Origin: Halobacillus litoralis | GTDB lineage: Bacteria; Bacillota; Bacilli; Bacillales; Halobacillaceae | Assembly: GCF_020524025.1 (NCBI RefSeq) | Contig: NZ_JAIVKN010000004.1 | Span: 310,001 to 374,000, forward strand | DNA length: 64,000 nt | Reading direction: 5' to 3' | Shown: piece by piece, positions 1 through 9,056 of the stretch | Numbering within the stretch: the first letter of the stretch is position 1 | Layout of the letters: each line of letters opens with the position of its first letter | Translations under genes and position numbers: made by a program | The notes under the pieces: model-generated | Told to the model about the DNA's origin: nothing | What the model saw: the letters and a program-made list of their open reading frames with translations, nothing else | Database searches by the model: none

Positions 1-843
1 ACCGCCCGTATATATGCAGCTGAGTCCCTGCTCTACCGTACAGCAGGACATATCGAGTCAGTACTTGGAGATCACTACGAAACAGCAGACAAATCTGCCG
101 TCGCCATGGCGATGAATGAACACAGGATGGAGGCAGCTATATGTAAAGTTGTCGGTTCTGAAACGTTGGATTATGTGGTGGATGAATCTTTACAACTTCA
201 CGGGGGAGCAGGATTTATAAAAGAGTATCCTATCGAACAAGCCTATAGGGATTCAAGGATTAATCGAATCTTTGAAGGAACGAATGAAATCAACCGTCTT
301 TTAATTCCAAGTGCTTTTCTTCAAAAGGCTTCTAAGGGAGAACTGGATGTTGAAGAGCTTATGAACAAGGCCAAATCCTCCTTGAAAGAAGGAAGTTATA
401 AAAAAGGAGAGTCTTTCCTGGATAAATGTGATGAGGCTGTCGCCGTTTATAAGCTTCTGTTTTCAATCACAGCCGGTGCAGCCTATCAAAGGTACGGGAA
501 ACAGGTTCAACATGAGCAGGAAACGCTAATGAATCTTGCCAATATTGCAATGGAAGTCTACCGGACCGAGTCCGCCGTCCTGCGAACAAAAAAAGCTTCG
601 GTGTCTGAGGATTCGAACACCGACTTGAAATTGAATTTGACAGCAGCTGTTATCGAACAGTCTACCTATGAAGTACATAAAGCTGCTTCTAATTTGTTCT
701 CTTCTTTATTGTCAGGCAAAGAAAGGAAGAAGGCGCTTAGTAACGTGGCCGTCTTTTTAAATGAGTACCTTTTTGAGGATGCATTAGAACGTAACCGTAC
801 AATTGCAGATGTCATAGTTGAATCCGGACAATATACATTTTAA
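1..843 (+). CDS. Acyl-CoA dehydrogenase, C-terminal part (5' end outside window)
   Basis: The frame is open from base 1, so the gene starts upstream of the window; about 280 C-terminal residues are visible. The segment LHGGAGFIKEYPIEQAYRD followed by RINRIFEGTNEINR is the FAD-binding C-terminal helical domain typical of acyl-CoA dehydrogenases, which catalyse alpha,beta-desaturation of acyl-CoA in beta-oxidation. A further ~160 residues beyond that motif form a helical extension as in the ~590-residue FadE/very-long-chain type of Bacillus. An enoyl-CoA hydratase follows 15 bp downstream, consistent with one catabolic operon. Family confident; chain-length preference not determinable. Confidence 0.9.
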   Translation, partial: TARIYAAESLLYRTAGHIESVLGDHYETADKSAVAMAMNEHRMEAAICKVVGSETLDYVVDESLQLHGGAGFIKEYPIEQAYRDSRINRIFEGTNEINRLLIPSAFLQKASKGELDVEELMNKAKSSLKEGSYKKGESFLDKCDEAVAVYKLLFSITAGAAYQRYGKQVQHEQETLMNLANIAMEVYRTESAVLRTKKASVSEDSNTDLKLNLTAAVIEQSTYEVHKAASNLFSSLLSGKERKKALSNVAVFLNEYLFEDALERNRTIADVIVESGQYTF

Positions 844-858
844 AAGGAGTGGAAGTTT

Positions 859-1644
859 ATGAAACTTGGAAATGATCATTTGAGTGTAGATATTAAGGGG
901 CCTGTCATGTCCTGTGTATTAAATAGACCAGACAGCCTGAATGCCTTCTCTAAACAAATGATAGGCGGATTACAGGATGCTCTGAAAGAGGCAGAAAAAA
1001 ATCAGGACGTAAAAGTCGTTGTTTTATCAGGGGCAGGCCGTGCTTTTTCAGCAGGTGGAGATGTGAAAAGTATGGGTCGGTCAACAACTCAAGACCTTTA
1101 TGATCACGTTGGAGAGCTGAATCGATTAATCTTGAGCATTAAGGACTTACCAAAGCCTGTTATAGCGGTGGTTCATGGGTATGCTGCTGGTGCCGGGTTT
1201 AATTTGGCTTTAGCCTGCGACCAAATACTGGCTGCGGAAGAAAGTAAGTTCGTTCTCAGCTTTGCTCAAGTTGGTCTTGTATCTGACGGTGGCGGCCATT
1301 ATTTCTTATCAAGACTATTAGGTCCTTACCGGACAAAAGAGCTGCTCTTTACAGGTGAACCAATCCCAGTAGAAACAGCTTCAGATTGGGGATTGGTAAA
1401 TCGGGTCATTCCAATAGCTGAACTTGAAGAAAAAGCGATGGAGTATGCGCTTCGAATTGCTCGAGGTCCTGGGAGAGCGATTGGTATGATGAAGAAAATC
1501 GTAGATCAGTCAGATCAATCAGATTTGGCAGCTATTCTTGAGCAGGAGCGTGTAACCCAGACAATGATGGTCGACACAGAAGATCATAAAGAAGGAGTTC
1601 AAGCTTTCAAGGAAAAAAGAAAGCCCGATTTTGTTGGGAAATAA
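859..1644 (+). CDS. Enoyl-CoA hydratase/isomerase family protein
   Basis: A 261-residue crotonase-fold protein. GAGRAFSAGGDVKSM provides the first oxyanion-hole segment and HGYAAGAGFNLALACD the second; the length is typical for the family. The second catalytic glutamate region reads VGLVSDGGGHYFLSR, so the acidic residue is Asp rather than the usual Glu, as in several 2-(1,2-epoxyphenylacetyl)-CoA isomerase/PaaG-like members; hydration chemistry is therefore not certain. AAGGAG at 843-848 lies just before the ATG. It sits between an acyl-CoA dehydrogenase and a quinone oxidoreductase, so a role in acyl-CoA breakdown is inferred. Confidence 0.85.
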   Translation: MKLGNDHLSVDIKGPVMSCVLNRPDSLNAFSKQMIGGLQDALKEAEKNQDVKVVVLSGAGRAFSAGGDVKSMGRSTTQDLYDHVGELNRLILSIKDLPKPVIAVVHGYAAGAGFNLALACDQILAAEESKFVLSFAQVGLVSDGGGHYFLSRLLGPYRTKELLFTGEPIPVETASDWGLVNRVIPIAELEEKAMEYALRIARGPGRAIGMMKKIVDQSDQSDLAAILEQERVTQTMMVDTEDHKEGVQAFKEKRKPDFVGK

Positions 1645-1655
1645 GGAGGTAAACG

Positions 1656-2630
1656 ATGAAAGCTATTCAGTTTAAAGAGTATGGGGATCCATCTGTTCTG
1701 GAAAATGTAGATGTGGATGTCCCTGAATTAGATAAGGGTGAAGTCCTTTTAAAAGTAACAGCTATTGGTGTGAATTATGCGGATACAGCAAGGCGTGAGG
1801 GCGCATATGTAGTGCCTACCCCTCTTCCATTCATCCCTGGAGCAGAGGTAGTGGGGGTTGTTGAAGAAGTTGGAGAGGGGACTTCGAAGTTCTCAAAAGG
1901 CGACCGTGTAGTAACATTGATTGGTTCAGGAGGATACGCGGAATATGTGAAGACGACGGAGCATACGCTAATTTCTCTACCAGAGAATGTAGAAGATGAG
2001 ACGGCCGTTGCTTTACCTCTTCAAGGCCTCACAGCTTACCACTTATTAACGACGATGGGGAGACTTGAAGAAGGAGAGTCCGTACTTGTTCATGCAGCAG
2101 CTGGTGGTGTAGGTTCTCTTGCGGTTCAGCTGGCTAAAAGCTTTGGTGCCGGGAATGTTATAGCAACGGCAAGTACGGAGGAGAAGCTCGCTTTAGCTAG
2201 TGATCTGGGAGCCGACCATACCATAAATTATACAAATGAAAACTGGCGTCAAGAAGTCCTTGAAGCAACCGGTGGTAAAGGCGTAGATATTGCCCTGGAA
2301 ATGGCGGGTGGAGACATTTTTCATGAAACTATAAAATGTATGCGCCCCTTTGGACGCCTTGTTGTGTATGGTGTAGCCAGCGGGGAGCCGGCACAAATGT
2401 ACCCGTCCGGATTGATGAACCGCAACCTATCCGTTATGGGATTTTTCCTGCCGCAGATTATGAAAAAGCGGGAACTGTTTGAAAAAAGTTTGAACCATTT
2501 AATGGAACTCGTACAGTCAGGGGAGTTAAAGCTAACGGTTGGCGGGGTCTATGATTTAAAAGATGCTTCATACGTACATGAGATTATGCAGGGGAGAAAA
2601 ACGAAGGGGAAACTCGTTTTAAAACCATAA
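1656..2630 (+). CDS. Medium-chain dehydrogenase/reductase, NADPH:quinone oxidoreductase type
   Basis: A 324-residue zinc-independent MDR protein. An N-terminal GroES-like domain (about residues 1-125) contains GVNYADTARREG, and the Rossmann domain shows VLVHAAAGGVGSLAVQLAK, the NADPH-binding motif of quinone oxidoreductase/crotonyl-CoA-reductase-like enzymes. The cysteine cluster of structural-zinc alcohol dehydrogenases is absent. AAGGAGG precedes the ATG and the gap to the hydratase is 11 bp, so it is the last gene of the operon; a terminator follows at 2645. Substrate unknown; reduction of an enoyl thioester or a quinone are both possible. Confidence 0.85.
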   Translation: MKAIQFKEYGDPSVLENVDVDVPELDKGEVLLKVTAIGVNYADTARREGAYVVPTPLPFIPGAEVVGVVEEVGEGTSKFSKGDRVVTLIGSGGYAEYVKTTEHTLISLPENVEDETAVALPLQGLTAYHLLTTMGRLEEGESVLVHAAAGGVGSLAVQLAKSFGAGNVIATASTEEKLALASDLGADHTINYTNENWRQEVLEATGGKGVDIALEMAGGDIFHETIKCMRPFGRLVVYGVASGEPAQMYPSGLMNRNLSVMGFFLPQIMKKRELFEKSLNHLMELVQSGELKLTVGGVYDLKDASYVHEIMQGRKTKGKLVLKP

Positions 2631-2644
2631 TGCCTTGATGATAA

Positions 2645-2679
2645 GGTGGGACTGAATATATTCGGTCTCACCTTTTTTT
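2645..2679 (+). terminator. Intrinsic terminator of the fatty-acid operon
   Basis: GGTGGGACTGAAT pairs with ATTCGGTCTCACC (two G-U pairs) around a very short loop and is followed by seven T residues. Confidence 0.85.
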
Positions 2680-2805
2680 ATGCTTAATTATAAAGGCCCT
2701 CTCTTTTTACAAGCATCTACTTTAACGAAGTTGTTTTATTGGCAGGAATGCGCTCGAATAGTGACGAATATTACTTGTTATCCATAAATAAAAGGAGGAG
2801 CAATC

Positions 2806-3363
2806 ATGTTTACCCATATAGTAGATGATGAATTATCACTCAAATTAATAGGTTATGAAGACGCAGAAGAACTTTTCGCCTTATCTGACAGATCCAGAGA
2901 TCACTTAAGAGCATGGTTGCCGTGGATAGACTTCACACATACTCCTGAGGATACCAAGAACTATGTTCAAGGATGTCTCAAGAGGTATGCAGAGAATGAC
3001 GGCCTGACTGTCTGTATCCTATATAAAGGAAACATTGCTGGTGTCATTGATTTTCATGAGATTGATCACAAAAATAAAAAAACGAGCATTGGGTATTGGA
3101 TGGGAGCAGAATTTAAAGGGCGGGGAATGCTTACACGTGCATCTCAAATCTTATTTGACTATGCATTTAAGGAAATGGGTATCAACCGTATTGAGATAAG
3201 AGCAGCTGAAAAAAACCTGAAGAGCCGTGCCGTTCCTGAGAGGCTTGGGTTTGTACAGGAGGGAATCATTCGGCATGCAGCTCTGCTATACGATGAGTAC
3301 ACCGACCATGTGGTTTATGGGATGCTGAAAGAAGATTGGGAAAAGCGAAAGGAAACTTCATGA
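2806..3363 (+). CDS. ydaF: GNAT acetyltransferase, YdaF/RimL-like
   Basis: A 185-residue N-acetyltransferase of the RimJ/RimL branch, closely resembling B. subtilis YdaF (about 183 residues). Visible motifs are the start LKLIGYEDAEELFALSDRSR, SIGYWMGAEFKGRGMLTRA (acetyl-CoA pyrophosphate-binding motif A) and RAVPERLGFVQEG near the end. AAGGAGGAG lies before the ATG. The stop overlaps the start of the next gene in an ATGA arrangement, so the two were probably translationally coupled. The natural acceptor is not known; RimL-type enzymes acetylate N-terminal amines of ribosomal proteins. Confidence 0.85.
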   Translation: MFTHIVDDELSLKLIGYEDAEELFALSDRSRDHLRAWLPWIDFTHTPEDTKNYVQGCLKRYAENDGLTVCILYKGNIAGVIDFHEIDHKNKKTSIGYWMGAEFKGRGMLTRASQILFDYAFKEMGINRIEIRAAEKNLKSRAVPERLGFVQEGIIRHAALLYDEYTDHVVYGMLKEDWEKRKETS

Positions 3364-4178
3364 TAAGCCATTCCGTCGATTGTATAAACGTCAAAAGCCC
3401 TGAAAAAAATGAAAGTGAAGATGCCTATATCGTTAACAAATCAGCTTTAGTATATGGCGTACTTGATGGTGCCACTCCGCTTGTTCCATTTGAAGATGAG
3501 AACGGTCACAACGGTGCTTACCTTTCCGCTCATCTGTTTAAAGATCATATGGAAAGGCTTATGCCAATAGATTCCCTTATAGATGCTGTTGAAGAAGCCA
3601 ATTTTCAAATCTATGAAAAGATGAAGGAATACAGGGTTGATGTAACCAAAGCAGAAGAGCGGTAGTCAACATGTGCAGCCATCGTAAAAATAGAGGAAGG
3701 TCATTTTCATTATGTTCAGCTTGGTGATACAATGGTCGTGGCACTTTATAAGAATGGAGATTGCAAGATTTTGACTGATGATAAGGTGAAGGGAATCAGT
3801 TCACGAGCGAAATTGAAGCGGGAACGAGAACGTGAAAAAGGTTTTGATGTGCCGGATGAAGAGGTTTTCGAGGACCGCTTAGCAAACCTTAGATACAACC
3901 GCACAATGGCAAATATCCCGGGCGGATACACGGTGGCCAATGGTATGCCGGATGTCATGGAGGGGGTGGACAGCGGTACAACCTCATTAGAAGGGATTGC
4001 CCAAATTTGGTTAATTACTGATGGTCTTTTTCACCCGGATTTATCTATAGAAGACACTTGTAGACGATTGAATGAATTCGGCATGAAAAGTTATATTGAA
4101 GATTTAACTTATGATCTTCAGGCACGAGAGATGCCGATTGATGATTGTACAGTCATTTGTGTGGATTTCATAGAATAA
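3360..4178 (+). pseudogene. PP2C-like protein phosphatase broken by an in-frame TAG stop
   Basis: One continuous frame of 273 codons starts at the ATG of an ATGA overlap (3360) and is interrupted by a single TAG at 3663-3665. The upstream part carries SEDAYIVNKSALVYGVLDGA, the first metal-binding segment of PP2C phosphatases. The downstream part carries HYVQLGDTMVVAL, IWLITDGLF and DDCTVICVDF, the later metal-binding aspartates. The context ER-stop-STCAAIVKI suggests a TGG to TAG change. Internal restart at 3732 could give only the C-terminal half, without the first aspartate. I call it a pseudogene; suppression or a sequencing error remain possible. Confidence 0.75.
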
Positions 4179-4210
4179 AGGCTTCTCCCTGAGGGGAGAA
4201 GCCTTTTTTA
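4178..4210. terminator. Bidirectional terminator between convergent genes
   Basis: AGGCTTCTCCC and GGGAGAAGCCT pair around a short loop and are flanked by a T-run on the plus side; it lies between the PP2C-like gene and the convergent methyltransferase gene. Confidence 0.85.
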
Positions 4211-4218
4211 GTGAATGT

Positions 4219-4881
4219 CTATTTAACAATAGATAATACAATTCCATCATATCCTTTGCTGCCGACGGTTTGTAAGGCGGTACTTTCCAGTCGGGGATGT
4301 TGGTGTAAAAGATCGAACATATCCCGAATTCCCTGGATGTCTGGGTCATTCCCCTCAACGTCCAGTACCCTCCCTTCTCTTACTACGTTATCTACGACAA
4401 TGGTTGTACCGGATGTGGATAATTTCAATATTTCTTCCAGGTACCGAGCATTGTTATTTTTATCGGCATCAATAAAGATAAAGTCAAAGGGTGACTCTTC
4501 TCTTAGGGTAGGAAGTGTCTTAAGGGCGGGGCCTGTCCTTAGAGATATTTTGTCTATCACACCAGCTTCGCTCATATTTTTGGATGCGACCTCAGCGTGT
4601 TTGGGATTGAACTCCAGAGTAGTGAGGTGTCCGCCTTCTGGAAGAGCCTTAGCCATCCATATGCTGCTGTATCCTCCCAATGTGCCGATTTCCAATACAT
4701 TTTTTGCAGCTTTTATTTTCACTAAAAGATGTAGTAATTTTCCTTGTGCAGCTGATACATCAATGCCTGGCAATCCAGCCTCTTCATTGGATTTTAAAAT
4801 TTTCTGCATAGCTGAATCTTCAGGGATCAAACGGTCGACGAAGTATTGATCAACTTCTCTCCAGGTATTTTTTTCGCTCAT
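4219..4881 (-). CDS. SAM-dependent O-methyltransferase (catechol OMT-like)
   Basis: A 220-residue class I methyltransferase of the O-methyltransferase/CCoAOMT family. VLEIGTLGGYSSIWMAKAL is the SAM-binding motif I, DFIFIDADKNNNARYLE holds the metal/substrate-binding acidic cluster, and TIVVDNVVREG matches the conserved metal-ligand segment. The start is placed at 4881 because AAGGAGG sits 6 bases before this ATG; the upstream ATG at 4902 has no Shine-Dalgarno. Similar bacterial proteins (YrrM-like) methylate small phenolics or tRNA uridines; the substrate here is unknown. Confidence 0.85.
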   Translation of the reverse strand: MSEKNTWREVDQYFVDRLIPEDSAMQKILKSNEEAGLPGIDVSAAQGKLLHLLVKIKAAKNVLEIGTLGGYSSIWMAKALPEGGHLTTLEFNPKHAEVASKNMSEAGVIDKISLRTGPALKTLPTLREESPFDFIFIDADKNNNARYLEEILKLSTSGTTIVVDNVVREGRVLDVEGNDPDIQGIRDMFDLLHQHPRLESTALQTVGSKGYDGIVLSIVK

Positions 4882-5053
4882 TGCCGTTCCTCCTTCTATC
4901 ATCTTCTATAAATAAGTGTACGTTTCCTGTATGGGAAAAACTAGTAAAGTGTTTGGGGAAGTATGTATAGGGATGTATTTATTTTGTAGTATAGTAAACC
5001 CGGTTTTCTTTTTAATAATTCTCTATATGTATAGATCAGCTCCTGATTCTATA

Positions 5054-5096
5054 AAAAATCGAGCATAAGACCTTAGTGGTTTTATGCTCGATTTGA
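5054..5096 (-). terminator. Terminator of the pxp operon
   Basis: AAATCGAGCATAA (5056-5068) pairs with TTATGCTCGATTT (5082-5094). Read on the minus strand it is followed by a T-rich run, as expected for the operon ending at 5137. A separate small palindrome, CATTCATTT-AAT-AAATGAATG, lies at 5112-5132. Confidence 0.8.
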
Positions 5097-5136
5097 ATGG
5101 CTTACATCTATCATTCATTTAATAAATGAATGTTGA

Positions 5137-6324
5137 TTAGAAGAGCTGGGGGATACCTTGGATAAGGGACATGCCTCCCATATAGGACATGGCTGCAACA
5201 ATCAGTATTCCGAAAATTGTTAACCATAGAGGATGTTTATAATCGCCTACAATCTTCTTGTTGTAAGCGGCAAGGAGCATGACACCCAAGGCAATCGGCA
5301 GGATCAATCCGTTTAAAGATCCAACAAGGATAAGGACTTTTACTGGCTTTCCGACAGATACAAAGACGGTTGTCGATATAACGATAAAAGCGACGATAAA
5401 CCATTTGTGGTATTTTTCGATTGTTTTATTAAATGTTCGTATGAAAGAGACGGAGGTGTAGGCAGCCCCAACCACTGAAGTAACAGCAGCTGACCACATA
5501 ATAACCCCGAATATTTTATATCCTACATTACCAGCCGCGGCTTGAAAAACAGATGCCGGCGGATTCTCTGGATTTAATGTAAAGCCTGAGGCTACTACGC
5601 CAAGTGAAGCTAAGAATAGGAAGATCCGCATAATGGATGCTATTCCTATCGCCGATACGGAACTTTTAGTCACTTGGCCCAGTGATTCCTGACCTTTAAT
5701 TCCTGCATCGAGAAGACGATGTCCTCCGGCAAAGGTGATGTACCCGCCTACGGTGCCCCCGACAAGTGTAATAATGGCAAGGAAGTCGATCGTATCCGGT
5801 ACGAATGTTTTCGTAACAGCCTCACCTACAGGCGGCTCTGCAGAAAACATAACAAAAATAGTAAGAGCAATCATAACGAACCCTGCTATTTGAGCGAAAC
5901 GATCCATCACTTTTCCTGCTTCACGAACCAGGAAAACGGCAACGGCTACGATCCCACTGAACAGGGCCCCCATTTCAGGAGAAATACCGAAAAGAACATT
6001 TGTACCTAAACCGGCGCCTGCAATATTACCAATATTAAAGGCCAGACCACCGGCAACAATTAAAATGGAAAGGAAGAAGCCTAAACCCGGTAAAAGGCTG
6101 TTCGCGATATCCTGGGCCGGTTTTTCTGAAACAGCAATAATACGCCAAATATTTAATTGAGCGCCAATATCAATAATGATTGATATTAAAATGACAAATC
6201 CGAAACTAGCGGCTAATTGTTGTGTGAAATGTGTAGTTTGTGTAAGAAATCCCGGACCAATGGCAGATGTCGCCATGAGAAAAGCGGCCCCCAGTAAAAG
6301 ACTTCTATTCGATTGTTGCTTCAT
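5137..6324 (-). CDS. ycsG: Nramp-related membrane transporter of the 5-oxoprolinase operon
   Basis: A 395-residue, roughly 11-segment membrane protein resembling B. subtilis YcsG, a divergent Nramp-family member. The first helix has AIGPGFLTQTTHF: the GPGFL segment aligns with Nramp helix 1, but the metal-binding Asp-Pro-Gly-Asn motif that should follow is absent. Helix 6 shows TFAGGHRLLDAG rather than the Met-Pro-His signature. It is therefore unlikely to be a Mn/Fe importer. It lies 13 bp after pxpA, so import of 5-oxoproline or a related small molecule is a context-based guess. GAGAGGAG precedes the ATG. Confidence 0.8.
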   Translation of the reverse strand: MKQQSNRSLLLGAAFLMATSAIGPGFLTQTTHFTQQLAASFGFVILISIIIDIGAQLNIWRIIAVSEKPAQDIANSLLPGLGFFLSILIVAGGLAFNIGNIAGAGLGTNVLFGISPEMGALFSGIVAVAVFLVREAGKVMDRFAQIAGFVMIALTIFVMFSAEPPVGEAVTKTFVPDTIDFLAIITLVGGTVGGYITFAGGHRLLDAGIKGQESLGQVTKSSVSAIGIASIMRIFLFLASLGVVASGFTLNPENPPASVFQAAAGNVGYKIFGVIMWSAAVTSVVGAAYTSVSFIRTFNKTIEKYHKWFIVAFIVISTTVFVSVGKPVKVLILVGSLNGLILPIALGVMLLAAYNKKIVGDYKHPLWLTIFGILIVAAMSYMGGMSLIQGIPQLF

Positions 6325-6337
6325 CGTGTTGCTCCTC

Positions 6338-7120
6338 TCAGATGTTTTTGTGTCCTATAAACTCTCCAATACTGCGTAATTCAATATTCGAAGATTTGAG
6401 AGCATGAGTAATATACTTAGCAAAGTCGACGGCTCTCTCTCCATCTCCATGGATACAGATCGTTTGAGCATTAATATCAATATCTACGTTCTGGACGGCT
6501 GTTACTTTTTTCTCTTTAACCATCCGAATGACCTGATGGACGGCCTGTTCATGATCCGTAATTAACGCATTGGGTTCTCTCCTGGATGTGAGTGAACCAT
6601 CCTCTTGATATGTACGGTCAGAAAATACTTCACTAGCCGTCTTTAGCCCATGTTGTTGACCAGCCTCAATTAGCTGGCTTCCAGCCAAACCGAAAAGGAC
6701 CAGAGAAGGATCGAGATCATAGACTGCTTTGGCAATTGCATTAGCTAAAGGACGCTGTTTGGCAGCCATATTAAATAAAGCTCCGTGCGGTTTAACATGC
6801 TGTAAAGTCCCGCCTTCTGCTTCCACGAAACCTTTTAAGGCACCGATTTGGTAGATCACCATATCGTAAGCTTCTTCGGAAGAAATCTCCATAGGGCGGC
6901 GGCCAAAACCCGAAAGATCAGGGAGCCCGGGGTGGGCGCCGATGCGTACACCATTCTCTATGGCCAGACGAACGGTTTTTTTCATAATCGATGGATCACC
7001 CGCGTGAAATCCACAGGCGATATTAGCGGAAGTTACATATTTCATAATCTCTTCATCGCGTCCAATTTTATAAGACCCAAAGCTTTCTCCCATATCACAA
7101 TTCAAGTCTACAATATACAT
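6338..7120 (-). CDS. pxpA: 5-oxoprolinase subunit A (LamB/YcsF family)
   Basis: 260 residues of the LamB/YcsF family. [11 protein letters not shown] at the N-terminus, [12 protein letters not shown] and [10 protein letters not shown] are family hallmarks with probable metal-binding Asp/His residues, and [11 protein letters not shown] follows further on. PxpA works with PxpB and PxpC in ATP-dependent opening of 5-oxoproline to glutamate, a housekeeping repair of a spontaneous glutamine breakdown product. Its partners lie directly upstream in the same operon, 12 bp from the pxpC stop. GAGGAGGG precedes the ATG. Confidence 0.95.
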   Translation of the reverse strand: MYIVDLNCDMGESFGSYKIGRDEEIMKYVTSANIACGFHAGDPSIMKKTVRLAIENGVRIGAHPGLPDLSGFGRRPMEISSEEAYDMVIYQIGALKGFVEAEGGTLQHVKPHGALFNMAAKQRPLANAIAKAVYDLDPSLVLFGLAGSQLIEAGQQHGLKTASEVFSDRTYQEDGSLTSRREPNALITDHEQAVHQVIRMVKEKKVTAVQNVDIDINAQTICIHGDGERAVDFAKYITHALKSSNIELRSIGEFIGHKNI

Positions 7121-7132
7121 CGTGAGCCCTCC

Positions 7133-8134
7133 TCATCGAAATTTACTTGCAATACCTAGTTGAAGTTGTTTGATCTCATTTTCCCGCTGCAAGTATAACC
7201 GCTGAGCTTCATTATGAGAGATTTGAGTGAAAGAAAGACTTTCGCCCGGCCGCAGTTGAGCCAGTCTAGGCAAATCTACAGAAGCCACCTGAGCAATTTT
7301 TGGATATCCGCCGGTTGTTTGACGGTCTGCTAATAAAACGATTGGATTTCCTTCTGATGGAACTTGAATCGTTCCAAATGTAACGGCTTCAGACAGAAGA
7401 CTCTGTTCTTCTTTAAATGATAATGGACAACCCGTCAGGCGGTAGCCCATTCGATCTGACTTAGAGTCGATCTGAAAAGAATGTTGGAAGAAGTTTTTCT
7501 GGCTTTTTTCATCAAACCAGTCAAACTCCCGCCCTGCCATTACACGTATGGAGGATTTCTTGTCTTCGTAATTACTGAACTCTGGAGGGACAAACCAACC
7601 AGCTTCTTGGAAAGTTATATTCTTATCCTTGGGCTTGATCTTTTCCAGAAGGAGTTTAGAATCCTTTGTTTTGGAGCGTACAGATAAACAATCACCTTTT
7701 TGCAGAGCACGCCCTTTAAATCCTCCAATTCCAGCTCGCATGTAAGTGGATGCACTATTCATAACTTCTGGTACATCAAAACCTCCAGCCACAGCTAAAT
7801 AAGAGCGGAATCCTTCTTTTGGTTTCCCAAAACGCAGCTCGCTGCCTTTTCTTATGTATACAGGTTTCCAAGTGCTCACACGTTCCCCGTCAATCATGGG
7901 GGAGAGATTCCCTCCGCAGATGGCCAGGCAGGTATCTTCCTGAAATTCTAGTACAGGTCCCATTAATGTAATTTCCATCGTAGGTGAATTTGGATGATTC
8001 CCTACAAGAAGGTTTGCGATACGGTGTGATTCGCTGTCCATGGCTCCACTCGCAATGACCCCGTGTTTTTGATATCCATAGCGTCCTAAGTCTTGAATAG
8101 AAGTTAAAAGTCCGGATTTTAAAACGTGAATCAT
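7133..8134 (-). CDS. pxpC: 5-oxoprolinase subunit C (KipA-like biotin-dependent carboxyltransferase family)
   Basis: 333 residues of the KipA/DUR1-like allophanate hydrolase subunit 2 family. Start IHVLKSGLLTSIQDLGRYGYQ, then GVIASGAMD and RLTGCPLSF, with ILLADRQTTGGYPKIA-type segment (VLLADRQTTGGYPKIAQVAS region) near residue 270. PxpC forms the catalytic core with PxpB. The ATG overlaps the pxpB stop by four bases (8131-8134), implying coupled translation. In B. subtilis KipA was first described as an antagonist of the KinA inhibitor KipI; the enzymatic role is now the better supported one. Confidence 0.93.
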   Translation of the reverse strand: MIHVLKSGLLTSIQDLGRYGYQKHGVIASGAMDSESHRIANLLVGNHPNSPTMEITLMGPVLEFQEDTCLAICGGNLSPMIDGERVSTWKPVYIRKGSELRFGKPKEGFRSYLAVAGGFDVPEVMNSASTYMRAGIGGFKGRALQKGDCLSVRSKTKDSKLLLEKIKPKDKNITFQEAGWFVPPEFSNYEDKKSSIRVMAGREFDWFDEKSQKNFFQHSFQIDSKSDRMGYRLTGCPLSFKEEQSLLSEAVTFGTIQVPSEGNPIVLLADRQTTGGYPKIAQVASVDLPRLAQLRPGESLSFTQISHNEAQRLYLQRENEIKQLQLGIASKFR

Positions 8135-8853
8135 TTGTCAGCCTCCTTCAAGCGACCATACTCTTCTTCTGTAATGCGGGTAAAACGAATATGATCCCCG
8201 GATTGAAGTAGGGAGGGGGTTTCTTTCGATGGATCAAATAATGTCAGAGGTGTGCGCCCTATTAACTGCCATCCTCCCGGCGTTTCAATAGGATAAACAC
8301 CTGTTTGTCCACCTGCTATTCCTACAGAACCAGCAGGTATGGAAAGTCTGGGTTCTGATCTTCTTGGTGTGGAAATTTTTTCGTCCATGCCACCAATGTA
8401 AGGAAATCCAGGGGCGAATCCAATCATATAGACTAAATAGTCACCACTCATATGAGTCTCAATGACCTCTTCTTCAGTCAAACCGTTTTGTTCAGCTACA
8501 TTCGTAAGATCAGGACCATAAGTATGACCGTAGCAAACAGGAATATCGATCGTTCGAGGCTGGTGATTCACCGATTCTGTTGTTTTAGATAATAAGGTTT
8601 GGATTTTCTCACATACCCAATCATACGGAAGTTGATCTCTATTGAGGGGGGATTGGTGTTTTGTGATATAAATGGGATCATACAGCACTGTTACAGATGT
8701 GAATGCTGGAATGTACTCAATGATCCAATCGGGCTGTTGTTCATCTAATAGTGCAGAAATTGTTCTAACTTGCTGGTTTGTTTCTTCGCTGATAGTGGTA
8801 CCGAGTTCAATAAGAACGGATTGATCTCCCAGCGGATGAAAGTTCAATTCCAA
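8131..8853 (-). CDS. pxpB: 5-oxoprolinase subunit B (KipI-like)
   Basis: 240 residues of the KipI/allophanate hydrolase subunit 1 family. MIGFAPGFPYIGGMDE, RLSIPAGSVGIAGGQTG and TPGGWQLIGRTPL are diagnostic. It is the first gene of the operon pxpB-pxpC-pxpA-ycsG. The start is TTG at 8853, supported by GGGAGG seven bases upstream; no ATG with a ribosome binding site is nearby. In B. subtilis KipI can also bind and inhibit the sporulation kinase KinA; whether that applies here cannot be told. Confidence 0.93.
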   Translation of the reverse strand: MELNFHPLGDQSVLIELGTTISEETNQQVRTISALLDEQQPDWIIEYIPAFTSVTVLYDPIYITKHQSPLNRDQLPYDWVCEKIQTLLSKTTESVNHQPRTIDIPVCYGHTYGPDLTNVAEQNGLTEEEVIETHMSGDYLVYMIGFAPGFPYIGGMDEKISTPRRSEPRLSIPAGSVGIAGGQTGVYPIETPGGWQLIGRTPLTLFDPSKETPSLLQSGDHIRFTRITEEEYGRLKEADK

Positions 8854-8999
8854 TAAAAACCCTCCCTTTCTATATATGAGCGCTGCTTCAAATGAGAGGG
8901 GAACGCTGTGTAGTCTGCAGAGCGTAAATCCCCTTCATATATCGTAGCCTATTTGGTGTTTTCTTTCAATTTACCAATAAATATGAAGAAAGTGTAAGG

Positions 9000-9026
9000 G
9001 TTTACCGTTTCGTCTCTTCTGGGAAT
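9000..9026 (+). promoter_or_regulatory. SigB-like promoter of ydaT
   Basis: GTTTAC at 9000-9005 and GGGAAT at 9021-9026 with a 15-nt spacer resemble the SigB consensus GTTTAA and GGGTAT. It lies about 30 bp upstream of the ydaT start. Confidence 0.5.
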
Positions 9027-9056
9027 GGAATACAAGAATATAGAGGAGGAATCAGG

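Noticed and set aside
4211-4849. 212-codon plus-strand frame
   Set aside because: It is antisense to the well-supported O-methyltransferase gene and is an artefact of its codon use.
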